This document shows, one piece after another, positions 33,501 through 44,798 of a stretch of DNA of 64,000 nt (position 1 is the stretch's first letter; every line of letters begins with the position of its first letter). Below the pieces are notes generated by a model, which was given only the letters and a program-made list of their open reading frames with translations, did no database searches and had not been told where the DNA came from. Made by a program: the position numbers and the translations under genes. The stretch lies in NCBI RefSeq assembly GCF_000004195.4, contig NC_030684.2:104671929-104735928 (forward strand), read 5' to 3'. The stretch comes from Xenopus tropicalis. Lineage: Eukaryota > Chordata > Amphibia > Anura > Pipidae.

Positions 33501-36500
33501 GCCCTTCCTAGAGAAGTGGTAATGGCAGATTCTGTTAATGCCTTTAAGAGGGGCCTGAATGAGTTCTTGAACAAGCATAATATCCAAGGCTATTGTGATA
33601 CTAATATCTACAGTTAGTATTAGTGGTTGTATATATAGTTTATGTATGTGAGTGTATAGACACATAGGGGCACATTTACTAATCCACGAATCCGAATCAC
33701 GAATGGGAAAAAATCGTATTGGAAACGAAAATTTCGGAAGATCGCATATATCACGAAAATGCTTTATGAAAAAATCGTATTAGTCACGATAATATCGTAT
33801 TGCAGATCCGAAAGTCCCGAAATTTTCGTACCGAAGAATTGTAAACAGTGGTAAAACCTTTCCGATTTTTTCGTGCAAACGTCCGAAAAAGTCTTGCGCC
33901 GTACGAAAAAGTTGTGCGGACGCCCGAAAAAATATCGGCGAAAATACGTTCGGAGCGTTTGCATGAACGCTCGAGCGTTCGTGCTTTTGTAAATGTGCCC
34001 CATAGTGTATGGGTTTGTGTGTGCTGGGTTTACTTGGAATGGTTGAACTTGTTGGACTCTAGGTTTTTTTCAAGCCTATTTAACTATGTATGTATTAGAT
34101 TAAAACAAAATGATAAGCAATAAATGTTTCTTTAGGGCCTATTTAAAGTATATTTTCTATAGACAATTCCACAACAACCTTTCTAATGATATAATGGTTA
34201 ATGTGAGTGAAAAGTATATAGCTAAAAAAGATTCATGTACAAAAAAAAAGAATTATTGAAGGGGAAAATATGCTACATTCAAAAGGTTATAGGAATAAAG
34301 GCCAAACCTTAAAAAAGTGGTGTAAAATTGATGAGAGTTATAAGCACTTTATTTTTTTCAAGATACAATGATTTTAAAGGAGAACAAAATGCAAGTTTTG
34401 AAAATACCTTGTAAAACATTTGCCATGTCTCTCTCTTCTGAACCGCCGTACTTAAACTTCTCCCACTTGCTTACTGTTTCTGCACCATGCCTGAGTTATT
34501 TTCATCTGCAATGTTACTTGCAGTGGCCATCTTTTTATCGATCACGTCACTTCCTTCTGTGATCTAAACATCATCACTGGCCTGGGGAAATCTGTAGAGC
34601 TATGTACGCATGCACTGGGCTTGGGAAATTGAAAGTGCGCATGTGTACACCCTCATCTCGCTATTTTATTTGGCAAAGGGAGGCTGGAATCGATCATAGG
34701 AGTTTACAATATTTTTTACTTAGATGTATTAGTGCTGGAAAGGAAGAGGTATCATGCAGGAAACCTAATGGTAAGTAGCCTTTCACATAAAGGGCAACAA
34801 GCTGAGCTTAAGAACAAGAACATCAGACAAGCTCTCTTTCTTTCTCCTGACAATTTCCTTTACAGGATTATGGTTGGAAACTGACCATTAGGCAGTGCTG
34901 TTGGGGATCTGGTCATAAGGGCATTGAGGTTGGAGCCAAGGCCCATAGGTCTCTAGCGACACCACTGGACTTCAGTAACTATTTCAATAATGTGCAAAAT
35001 GAACCTCAGAAAATCACCCGAAATTACGCATGGAAGGTTCCCCAGCATTTAAAATCTCTAAATATTCATAAAGGGCAAAGGAATAGCAAGTCCATGTATG
35101 CTATTTACTTTTTGGCATCTTCATCCAGTTTCCCGGTTATTGTTACTAATGAGTGGCGATAAAATCCTGCTTCAAGTGGATATGTGAATACTGTTTTCTG
35201 TAAAATAAACAAAGGATAAATTAAAATGAGTAATAGCCACATTTCTTAATTCTACTTAACTCATATTACATGTGGTACTAATACATAGTAGATGTTACCT
35301 GGCATCCCCTTCTTCTTCCAGGTATGAAGGCAGTGAATGTCTGAGGTGCTGCCTTAAGCTCAGGAGCTAAGTGAGTTAATTTGTGGACATTTGTGGACTC
35401 CTAAGGCATTTATACAAGGAGGACGGGATTCCATTGTGTTGTCTGGAGAAGCTATGGCCTGTCTATGATATTGGTTCTCAATCTTTTTTTTTACCATTTC
35501 ATTCACAATGTGAAACAAATGACAACTGGGACTACAGAAGTATGCAAAAATAGCAACTTAATACATTTTTCTAAATTGCCTTCATAGAAAAAAAACATAG
35601 GTCCAAGGTCTCATCATTAAACCAATGATTAATATGAAGTTGGTTCTCAGGCATTGGATCAGGCCTTTTTCAAGGAGACAAAGCTATGTCCTGTCTGTGA
35701 CATTAGTTTGTAATCTTTCTTATTTTACTAAAGCATCTTATTTAAAATATCCAACACAAAGGACTAATTTCTAGAATCCCAAACAAATTACAACTGGAAC
35801 TACAGAAGTTTGCAAAAATGGCTGCTTTATACATTCCTCATAAAAAAAACATGTGGCTGGGCCAAAACTAATACCTTTACCCACATAAATCAGTTTGTTG
35901 TGATATGAGGTTGGAGATGTCTTTTCACTGCATCAGGGTGAAAGGGGATATAATAACATTTATGAAAAGCAGTTCAAGTTAGTTCTACTGGGAATAACTA
36001 CCCTTTCTAGGGTTCATAATATTGACCAGAAATATAACCTTTCTACAGTTCTTCACCATCAAGGTAGCAGTGAAGTTCTGGGGGAGACAGTGTGAATTCT
36101 GTAGGTCAGCTTGTTAAAATAGAGAAATGTATCCTATAATTAATTTCCAGGGGGAGACATATGGGAAGAGAACAAAATAGTAGACCCATATTTGGGGGAT
36201 AACAATTTGTAGATGACTGGAGACTTACAGTTAGTTAAGATTTGGCTCTGAAATTCCTAGCCCTACTTAATAGGCTGTGTAGCTGGGATAGGCAGGCATT
36301 AATGGGACTTCTGCTGAAGAATAAGAAGATGTTTTTGCCTTTTAAGCCTTGTGGGAGGTATATGGCTGTTCTTGAGATTTTAGCCTGTAGGTGGTGGTGA
36401 CCAGTAGTATCAGATTAGTTTTCAATTTTAATCATTAGACTTTTAAAATACTTTTAAAATAATAATATTATTTTTGGAATTTTTTTTTTGCTCAGGGTCA

Positions 36501-39500
36501 AGGTCAGGATGTTCTGAAGGCAGTAATGGACTAGGAAGGTCCATTGTGTCTGTGGACACCACTGAATAATGTCTGCAGGTTAGGGAACAGTTAAATGGAG
36601 GCTTAGCTTTAAAACTGAGGATCAACCTTTTTAACAATATTTTGTAAGAGGCTTTGGATGTGGCATGTTGTTAGTGATTAACTGCACAGTTTGATATCCA
36701 TAATAATCTTGAGAACTGCAGTAGTCTGATTTAGAAACAATTGGAAGTTTAACGGGGCAAAAATACAATTCCTCACCATATTTTCCATTAAAGGAGAAGG
36801 AAAGGCTAATAAAGAGTTAATCTCAAGCTGCAGGCAAAAACAACACTGAGCTCTGTAAAGAAAACTCCCATAATGCCTCGCTCCTGTACCAAGACCAAAA
36901 CCCGTGTACACGCGCAGTTTGTAAGACTATGAGGAAGCTTCCTGTTGATTGGCTCAGATCCACATTCCTAAGGGGGGGAGGGAGTTCTTAGCATTCTTGA
37001 GGGAGGGGGGAGCAGGAGAGAGAAGAGAGCTGCATGGCACAGGAAAACAAAGAGACAACAAATCCTGTTCCTTTTGATAGAGAACTCGCAGCATTTCTGT
37101 GAGTGCTTATTGCTCTATTTACATAGACCTTTCTGATAAAGCTTACTTAGTTTTTACCTTTCCTTCTCCTTTAATTGTATTACTTTTGGCTAGATTAATA
37201 GGCTATTGATCACTGGAGTGATCCATAACCCCTGTTGCATTTATTTTGGAGGAAACCAGGTCTTAATTGGATTTTAGCAAGCTCAAATCCATTTAATGGT
37301 GGCATTATGCATTTACAATAGGTTTTTGTCCTGGAGATTACGTCCTGATAAAAGCTATAACAAGCCCGTGAGTCTGGTGCATTGGTAGGGGATGCTGTGC
37401 CCAAGGCAATGTGGCTAGGTAGGAATGTGCCAGCATGTGGCTAGATTTAAATATCAAGGAATTTTGTGTTCACAGCGCTATTTTTCAACAATTGGCTAGG
37501 AAGGCAGGTCAGTGGTTTCTGCTGAATTTTAGTTTATTACCCGTTTTCTGGGAAGTAGATAATGGATTCCAGCTGCCTAATTGGCTGTTCTGCAGCCTAT
37601 TCTCATTAGGTGTCACCCTATTTTAACTTTCACTTGTCCCTATTCTGTTGCTTGGGCATTGACCCAACTGTAACTGTGATCTTTGTTACTGTTAGTAGTA
37701 TCTTGCTCCTGGTGTCTAATTTTGATTTCTTTCCTTGTTTCCTGCTCTTGGTATCCTGCTCCTGTCATACTGCTTTTATATCCTCCTTTTTTCATTCCTG
37801 CATCTCCTCTGCTCTTCACCTCCATCTTTGTCTGTGTCCAGCTTGTTCAGTCTAACCTTTCCCTCTCATTTCTGGTCCAGCTTGGTTACTATGACCTCTT
37901 ATGTCACACAACTCACTTGTGTAGGGGAGCACCTTGGCCCTTACTGTATCGTCCTGTGCTGCGCTGGAAGGCATTCTTTAACCAATAGAAGAGTACCAAA
38001 TAGCTAATGGCCACAAAATGCATGAGGTATATGGTTTTCTGACACAAAAGTCTGCGTGTGAGCTTTACATGTTTTTAATGAGATAAATAAAACATGAGTT
38101 TTTAATGCAGCAAATTCCTTCTTTGGGGCTCTGTGATATCAACTCTTCCTTTGCCCCATGTGTCCCTATCCATAACTTTTGCTTGCTACATTCCTGTCAT
38201 CCCTCATTTCATGCCTCTGCTGTCTCTGCCTTAAGTACTAATTCTTCGCTCTTACCATTGACACCTCCATAAATTGCCATTAGTTAAAAGATCAATCTGC
38301 CCAAGCCTGAATAATAATAGGACTGTGGCATTAATGATGTCTGCACTCATGACACAAACATTTACAACTAAAGAATTTTTTACACTTCCAGAGAGCTACC
38401 ATTTTACAAGTCAGTAGCTTTTACTCTTCACAAGCTCTAACTCTGATATTAAATATTCTAAATGCCCTCATTTTGCAATAAACTAAATATGATTCATTAA
38501 ATGGTTTGTTATTTAAACTTACCTCTCCTTGACTTGCCCCTGTCCTGTAAAGAAAAGGCAAGAAAATATATTACAATAATTTAAATTATTCTTTCCAACA
38601 CTTCCAATGTCTTGATAACACCATTAGTACTTTTAACCCTAAATGTGCAAGGTATCTTTTAATGTTCTACACTGCATGTTGGGAAACAGGGCTCGTGCAC
38701 AAACACAATTATAAATATATAATGTATATATGAACAAGTTCACTTAACAACTATAGATTAGGGATGCACCAAATCCAGGATTTAGTTAGTGAAGTTCGGG
38801 CACAGAAGTTGAAATTTTTCCTTTTTCTCTTCAACCCTTCCATATGCAAATTAGGATTCAGTTTCATTCTGTATTCGGCCAAATCTTTTACGAAGGATTC
38901 AGGATTAGGCCGTATCCTTAAATAGCGGATTCAGTGCATCCCTATAGATATAGATCAGGGGTCCACAACTTTTCTTACTTGTGAGCCACAGTCGAATGTA
39001 AAAAGACTTGGTGAGCAACACAAGCATCATAAAAGTTAATGGAGGAGCCAAATAAGGGCTAAGATTGGCTATTAGGGGCCTCTATGCACACTATCGGCTT
39101 ACAGGGGGCTTTATTTGGTAGTAAATCCTGTTTTTATTCAACCAAAACTTGCCATCAAGTCAGGAATTCAAAAATAACTACCTGGTTTGGCGGCACTGAG
39201 AGCAACATCCAAGGGGTTGGTGAGCAACATGTTGCCCCCGAGCCACTGGTTGGGGATCACTGATATAGATCATGAAACCTGCTAGCTGTATTTGTATACA
39301 TCAGAGGCTGTTATACTTTAAACTGTGTTCATTACAAATGCTGGCAAATGTAGTCTGGCATATCCTTGGCTGGTACAAGCTTGTTTTATAGACTCGCATA
39401 AAAAGAATTCTTCATATCAATTACTATTATTGGGTTACTCACAGTGCAAGAAGGAGAAAAGCATATATTGCAGGTGACCACAACATGAATGCTGCAATGT

Positions 39501-40419
39501 CAAAAGAAAATGATAAAGAATGAAATCTTAATACAAACAAGACACACGTTTATCATCTTTTTAAAATATTTGGGGGGTATTGGAATTATTTTGTTCATTC
39601 GCATAACTTGCATAATGCTGCATTTTGTATTGATGTGATTGTGTTTAATTGAAAAAAGCACAGTATTTGTTGTACAGGTATGGAATCCGTTATCTGGAAA
39701 CCAGTTATGCAGAAAGTTACGCAAAGGCCATCTCTCACAGACTCCATTTTAATCAAATAATTCTCATTTGCAAAAATGATTTCTTTGTTCTCTGTAATAA
39801 TAAAACAGTACCTGGTACTACAAATATGAATCCTTATTGGAGGCAAAACAATCCTATTGGGCTTATTTAATGTTTAAATGATTTTTTAGTAGACAAAGTT
39901 CAAAGCTCCAAATTACAGAAAGACCCCTTATCCAAAAAACCCTAGGTCCTGAGCATTCTGGATTTCAACTCAGAATAGCAAGATTTACAAGCTGTTTAAG
40001 GAAGTGCTCAAATAGTTTAAAGAGGTAGTTAAAATGAACTTTCAGTATAGTAGTTATTTAGGTTCAAGCCCCTTTGTAATTCTAAGGTCCCTGATAACAA
40101 GATTACAGAAATTTGAACACATTGGTGTGTTTGGATATGAAATAAGTGTTCACCCAAAATCTCACCCTTTATTCCTTCCAAATGTTCATTTATTTAATAT
40201 TTGCACTGTGTGCTCCTTTTCTTCAGCCCCATGTTTACACTTTTTACATTTAAAATGCCTTTGATATAGATTTTGATGTAAATCAAGATGCATGGCTTTT
40301 ATGTGGCCAGGGATGAATGGACAATGTCTCCGGTCCCAAATCACCAGTGGAAAACATATTGGACTAATTAGCAAATAAATGCAAATTTGCAAATAAATGC
40401 AGAACTCACCCTCTTTCAT
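27395..40419 (-). CDS. Galectin, single-domain (prototype-like), tandem relative of LGALS3
   Basis: Spliced coding sequence on the minus strand: 40410-40419, 38523-38539, 35109-35197, 30215-30374, 27395-27550. It sums to 432 nt, 143 residues plus stop, the usual size of a one-domain galectin (about 135). The lectin fold runs from KTVFTYPLEAGFYRHSLVTI (residues 10-29) to the C-terminus. Sugar-site residues: H54, N56, R58 (HFNPRF), N68, W75 and E78 are kept, but the expected arginine is Y80 (W-QKEEY against WGxExR). The three domain exons (89, 160, 156 nt) match LGALS3 (89, 166, 156), and it sits on the same strand, about 9 kb upstream of LGALS3's first exon. It lacks the Pro/Gly repeat exon. 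The last three exons are secure; the two short 5' exons are inferred from splice signals and frame. Confidence 0.85.
28545..28925. repeat. Dispersed repeat, copy 2
   Basis: Uninterrupted counterpart of 25741-26525. Reads 'ccatatgacccgtgataaac', showing the state before the insertions in copy 1. It contains a 10-C run near 28665. A Penelope-like fragment follows directly. Confidence 0.6.
28929..29209 (+). pseudogene. Penelope-like element remnant: GIY-YIG endonuclease C-terminal part
   Basis: Plus-strand frame RANSTGEDSAVFIHLKDKGH, continuing through LDREDRWFEGSV and LNRAGGLQHHLSATYN to a stop at 29207-29209. It closely parallels the minus-strand copy at 47024-47470, which has the fuller domain. 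It is truncated at the 5' side and lacks the YIGETKQ motif, so it is non-functional. Confidence 0.7.
30215..30374 (-). CDS. Second galectin, exon with binding-site residues
   Basis: The minus-strand acceptor is cttttacag|CTT and the donor AAG|gtaaaa. It encodes FRVDFKVDDSNIFLHFNPRF, then KKKIVLNTKQNGGWQKEEYH. The 160 nt leave phase 0 as needed. R-to-Y in the W-x-x-E-x-R motif is the notable change. Confidence 0.9.
30982..31270. mobile_element. GGCCATACACG-family MITE
   Basis: AGGTGGCCACACATG at the left and CGTGTATGGCCAGCT at the right. The flanks are TAA (left) and TTA (right), so one base differs from a true TSD. A subterminal hairpin, 'accgaatatcgtacgaaa' against 'tttcgtacgatattatcggt', lies at 31212-31254. 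Confidence 0.6.
31790..34110 (+). mobile_element. CR1-like LINE, copy A, degraded, with nested MITE
   Basis: Frames in order: endonuclease-like (LHCMLANARSLSGKLESL; later VVIMGDFNSLDVDWSNG), reverse transcriptase ([22 protein letters not shown]) and the C-terminal region ([34 protein letters not shown]). The catalytic FADD reads FADI. Frameshifts and deletions separate the blocks. The 3' end has 'ggttgaacttgttggactct' after a 335-bp MITE inserted at 33667. Confidence 0.78.
33667..34001. mobile_element. GGGGCACATTTACTAA palindromic MITE inside CR1 copy A
   Basis: GGGGCACATTTACTAATCC at the left is mirrored by TTTGTAAATGTGCCCC at the right, flanked by ATA on both sides (33664-33666, 34002-34004). 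Copy C of the same LINE (57948) shows the uninterrupted 3' UTR. Confidence 0.75.
35109..35197 (-). CDS. Second galectin, first lectin-domain exon
   Basis: The minus-strand acceptor is gttttacag-like (ttttacag|AAA) and the donor AAAAA|gtaaat. It is 89 nt, encoding KTVFTYPLEAGFYRHSLVTI and then TGKLDEDAK. The codon split AA|C gives Asn, matching the NAKR split of LGALS3. Confidence 0.88.
36788..37174. mobile_element. T2-type (TTAAAGGAGAAGGAAAGG) MITE, copy 1
   Basis: TTAAAGGAGAAGGAAAGGC and its inverse CCTTTCCTTCTCCTTTAA bound 387 bp, with TTAA at both ends. It shares 'ttgattggctcagatccaca' and 'attcctaaggggggg' with 48166-48630. The TTAAAGGRR terminus is the mark of the Xenopus T2 MITE family (recalled). 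Confidence 0.7.
37175..38500. other. Intron of the second galectin gene, no named content
   Basis: A T/C-rich stretch on the plus strand at 37600-37900 gives open frames without recognisable motifs. I see no gene here. Confidence 0.4.
38523..38539 (-). CDS. Second galectin, proposed 17-nt micro-exon
   Basis: The donor is GAGAG|gtaagt. Two acceptors are possible: tttacag (22-nt exon) and tttacaggacag (17-nt exon). Only the 17-nt form links the start exon at 40410 to the 35109 exon in frame, giving GASQGE. Inference from frame; needs transcript evidence. Confidence 0.55.
38760..38942. mobile_element. hAT-like MITE (GGGATGCACC family)
   Basis: AGGGATGCACCAAATCC at the left and GGATTCAGTGCATCCC at the right. 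The flanks TATAGATT and TATAGATA match at 7 of 8. Confidence 0.68.
38956..39262. mobile_element. hAT-like MITE with perfect 8-bp TSD ATATAGAT
   Basis: Begins CAGGGGTCCACAACTTTTC and ends TTGGGGATCACTG; ATATAGAT lies on both sides (38948-38955, 39263-39270). Same family as 13700-13974. It is inserted at the edge of the preceding hAT copy. Confidence 0.78.
39675..39962. repeat. Dispersed repeat, 'acaggtat.gga.tccgttat' family
   Basis: Reads 'acaggtatggaatccgttat' and ends 'aggtcctgagcattctggat'. Same family as the host repeat at 21496-22207. Confidence 0.55.
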
Positions 40420-40433
40420 GGATTAATTCTATC
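40410..40433 (-). CDS. Second galectin, proposed start-codon exon (24 nt)
   Basis: The minus-strand acceptor is ttaacag|GAT and the donor GAGG|gtgagt. ATG at 40419-40417 gives MKEG. The surrounding text is short and the ATG context is plain, so another start is possible. Confidence 0.5.
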
Positions 40434-41099
40434 CTGTTAAAAAATAGAAAACACTGCAGGTAACTTTAGAAGCAAATGGCAGCTCTGTATCCCAGACTTG
40501 GATGACAAGGAGTGGGAGGAAGCCCTGGAAACCCTCAGTCTTGTATTATATAATGCCAAGAGCAGATTCATCCAAATACTTATCCTACACCAGGCAAATA
40601 TTACTCCTGTAGGTATGTGTAAAGCCACCATGCAGTCTATAACTGTCCAAAATGCCAACCGTCAGGTGCTAATTTCTTACACCTTATGTGGAGCTGCCCT
40701 GCTATTCTGGAGTAATGTCTGCAGATTGTTATCTGTGTCTACTACAATTCCAGTCCAGGTATCACCCAAAATATGTTTACTTGGGGTTGTAACACACCGT
40801 ACTACATCTCAGTACATAATAACATCAATATGAGAATCACTATTCTTAGCTCCTAAATGTGTTGCTCTAAAATGGCTTTCAGGTAACCCCCCCTGCTACT
40901 GCTGTGTGGAAAAACCTTTTGCGGGAGCATCTCACCTTAGTACATTTGGTATACACCCAAAGGGGTACACCTTATAAATCTGACCAGGTTTGGCAATGTT
41001 GACTGTTTAGAATTATAGGACACCCCACATTAAGACCAATATTTTATTGCTGTGTATTATTGCAATGGTATTCTTCATTGAGCCTTCTATTGATAATAG

Positions 41100-41262
41100 C
41101 ATGTGATTTAGAAAAATGTACTGTTTTATTATTACAGAGAAAAAGGAAATCATTTTTAAAAGATGAAATTATTAATTAAAATGTTGTCTATGGGAGATGG
41201 CCTTCTCATAATTTGGAGCTTTCTGGATAACAGGTTTCCATATCCTATACCTGTGCTATGTA
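41100..41262. repeat. Partial copy of the 'acaggtat' repeat
   Basis: It ends 'taacaggtttccatatcctatacctgtgc'-type text (positions 41236-41264). The left part is diverged. Confidence 0.45.
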
Positions 41263-41431
41263 TGCATTTTTCTGTGGAACTACCTTTAATAAAGACAATT
41301 AAAACAATACAGTGCTTTGTGATCCCTTAACAATTTGCATTTGTAAGATATCTGCTATTTTAAGAATTATTTGTATTGTTATCACTGCTGCTCAAAATGA
41401 ATATTTTGATATGAAATTTTAGTGCTCTTAC

Positions 41432-41490
41432 CTGTGTAACTTTCTACTGCTCCTTATGATCTGGAGTGGAACACGAATGTCGCAATTCAC
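41432..41490 (-). other. Possible non-coding first exon of the second galectin gene
   Basis: On the minus strand a clean donor TTACACAG|gtaagagc lies at 41432/41431, and the 60 nt before it contain no ATG. AT-rich text with 'gataaattgg' lies about 60-70 nt upstream. The upper boundary is arbitrary. Confidence 0.3.
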
Positions 41491-43169
41491 CTGCCAATTT
41501 ATCTGTTTAATCATTAATTAATTACAAGCTATGGATCGACTGTTTATCTAAGTTGACACAAGATCCTATGACTAGCACAAGCTCTGCACAGTTGATATCA
41601 TTTTTTTTTTTAGTTTTGAACAGGAATGATATATGTGCCTAATGCCAAAAAGTAACTGGATTCTTATTTAGTTACCAAATACAGGTGAAAGAAATAGCAG
41701 CGTCATGGGCAGAATTCAGTCTTGTGAATCATGTCACCCTCTTGAAAATGAAGACAAAATAAAAACAGAAATATGTGGTATGCAAATCATTGTTGGCCTT
41801 TACTTGTGCCCAAGCTCTGCACAACACTGGCCTTCCAAGTAGGGTGGCACAAAAGAATTAGTTGCAACATAGTTGCAATGTGGAATCTTTTGAGCTTTTT
41901 GGCTAAAGTTGCCCACACCTTGAGAAAAATAATATCCTACAGTAAAGTATGGCGATGGAAGCATGATCATGTTAGCCTGAAATACTTTCCTTAAGGAGTC
42001 AACTGGGGTCCTTGATATGCTTTATCGGGCCAGAAGCTGTTGGCTTTTGGGTTATACTCTTTCCCCATAACTGGTTTGGAGACACCTTGCCATATTGTCT
42101 CGCACACTGCACAGCTCTTTGGCACAGAATTTCATAACACGGTATTCAGCCTTATGAATACAGTGGACCCAGCATTTAATAACTTGGCAGCCCCAGCAAT
42201 TAAAGGAAAACAACAGCCCCAAAATGAATATACTGAGGGTAATTCTCTATATAGGATTACCCAATGGCATACACTATTATTTAGATACAATTCTGGGTAC
42301 TAATCCCAACGTCATCCCAGTGTTTCATGATACTAGGACCCCAGAAATTCATGACCCAGCATTAAATAACTCTGTGGCTTAGACATTTTCATGACTCAAT
42401 ACTCTAGCATGAGGCCCTAGAATTTCATGACAAAATACCTGCAGCATTGCATGACTTATTTGACCCTGCATTTCACTTTGGTAGTGTGCCCATCCATCAC
42501 GTGGGGGTCATACCCCCAAAACATTGTTGTTTTTTCTGACACATTAAACAGTTCTCCTTTGTAATTGCCTTTGAGTAAAGCAATGTTGCATGCAGAACTG
42601 CAGTTACCCTATGTAAAGCATCAATGTAAGTGTTGAGACCAAGATTTGTAATTATTTGAACAGTATAGAAATAGATTGAAAAGTCTCTGTGGAGGAACTT
42701 GGAAGGAATCAACCACTTGTGGCAGAAGGTTTCAAACCTGTGACTTCCCTGAAATTGTCCAGTGTGTTCAACACATTTTCCCTAAGGGTGGGAGGTATAC
42801 ATTTCCCTACAATTTACTATAATTTGAGAATATTTTTCCTGCAAAAATATATTCCTTGGTGAGTCTTTTTAAAGCACCAACATATTTCTCAGTGCTGTAC
42901 AATAAATGGATGTATACATTGAACACTGGTGTATACATTGAACTAATTTTATCAGCAGATCCTTTCGTATAGTCTCTTCCACCCACAAGGGATGAGACAC
43001 CTACGTCCCACGGAGTTTGAGAGAATTTGCTTAAATGGTCAGAATCAGAAAGGCCTTTGACTCATTCACTAACATAGTTGCTAAATCTTACCAGTGCTGT
43101 TACTCTGTGTAGGGATCAGACTAAAGCAATAGCTTCAAAAGTAAATCTTTCTGTCAATGAGGACACTAA

Positions 43170-43714
43170 GGGGCACATTTACTTACTCACAAACGGGCCG
43201 AATGCGTCCAATTGCGTTTTTTTCGTAATGATCGGTATTTGGCGATTTTTCGGAAAATTGTTGCGACTTTTTCGTAGCCATTCCGAATGTTGAGCAAAAT
43301 GTTGCGTTTTTTGCGTAGCGTTACTACTTGCGCGAAAAGTCGCGACTTTTTCGCAGCCTTCGTGCCGAGTATGAAAGATTCAGATTCATTCAAGCTTCAG
43401 TATGGAGACTTTACTTGGGCCAGGTTGGAGCTGCAGGGTGCCATTGAGTCCTATGGGAGGCTTCCAAAATCATGCTAAGTCTGAAAGTTTCGCCCGCTGC
43501 TTACGAGCGCTCAATACGAAAAAGTCGCAACAAGATACGAGCGAATCGTAATGGCTACGAAAAACTCGCGTTTTTTCGCGCAAACCGTATTGGACAATTT
43601 CCGAAAAGTCGTAAAGGCGACGAAAAAATCGCAAAAAATACGAAAAAGTCGCAAAATGTTCGTTTTCCAATCGGAATTTTTCCAATTCGGATTCGGGGTT
43701 AGTAAATGTGCCCC
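43170..43714. mobile_element. GGGGCACATTTACTTACT palindromic MITE with TAA TSD
   Basis: GGGGCACATTTACTTACTC at the left, GTTAGTAAATGTGCCCC at the right, TAA on both sides (43167-43169, 43715-43717). The arms are made of 'cgcaaaa/ttttcg' words. The centre (about 43390-43480) is ordinary sequence shared with 22858-22890. Confidence 0.75.
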
Positions 43715-44798
43715 TAAAGGTTGAGGTCAACCAGGCAAGTTTAAAAATCCCATTGTAGCGAGGAGGACATCGGCTCAGTATTCGGAAATGTTAGGTTACT
43801 AACCCCTACAGCCTGTCTTGTTAATGTGAACTGACTGGACTAATCTCATATTGTCTACCTCACGGTGGGCATATTGGGGAATGATCCACTTGTTTGGCGA
43901 CTTCACCAAATGAACATATTTTTATGTGTCTGGCGAGCCTAAGGGTTTGACAAATCCAAGTAATGCAAATAATAGTTAAGCCAGAATACCTAGCAGGCAA
44001 CAAAATATGATTAACTTGTTGGGAATGTGGCAGTACTGTTATCAATGTAAGCATTGTTGCAGCAGTCTGTACAGGTTTCACACTGGTTTTTCTTTTTTTG
44101 CAGACAATGAATTACTCATGGTGAAGAGCTTCAGCCCAACACTATCATCAATGGCTGCTCACACCTCCACTTGGGGCCCATATCTGGATTGCGCAGGTCT
44201 CTATTCTAGACCAAGTCCATCAAGGCTTTACTCTTTTCTAAACCTCTAAGTCACTTCTCTAATATGGGCAAGACAGTGACAGATATGAGCTGTGTGAATG
44301 GGCGTCTTCTGATTTTCTCTTTTTGGGCAACAATCCTGATCAGTACATGTTCTTCCCACTTTTTCACACTTTATCTTGGACCAAACAATATTGATGGTTC
44401 CACTTTTTGACTGGTTACCAAGAGGGATGATGTCAGCTTGGGCATCAGAGAACATCCATCAAAAACATCACACAAAGAACTCCAATCAGTGGGGTTTTTA
44501 ATTTTTCAGCCACACCACACAAAAATAATTGTTGTACTTTTACATTTAGATATATTTAGATATATTCCTGTCTCTGAAGCATCTCAAATAATTCTTTAAT
44601 ATGTTAGTCTGTCTGTGTCCCCATCTGTAAGTCACCACTTATCAATTAGAGGCCTCTAGTCCATGGACTCCCTTTTTGCTGCACACAAAATGTATTGTTT
44701 GCATACATGACCAAATTATAGAGAACATTGTGTTACCACCTAAAAGGAAGTTCAGGGACTAGAAATGCCTCTATTTGATAAGAGCTAGTGCTGACTAA

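Noticed and set aside
37610..38007. Hydrophobic frames (81-101 codons) looking like membrane proteins
   Set aside because: A T/C-rich tract gives Phe/Leu/Ser codons in all three phases; no homology or splice context seen.
39421..39480. Possible extra exon of the second galectin gene on the minus strand (donor-like ACT|gtgagt)
   Set aside because: No matching acceptor and it would break the frame between the 40410 and 38523 exons.
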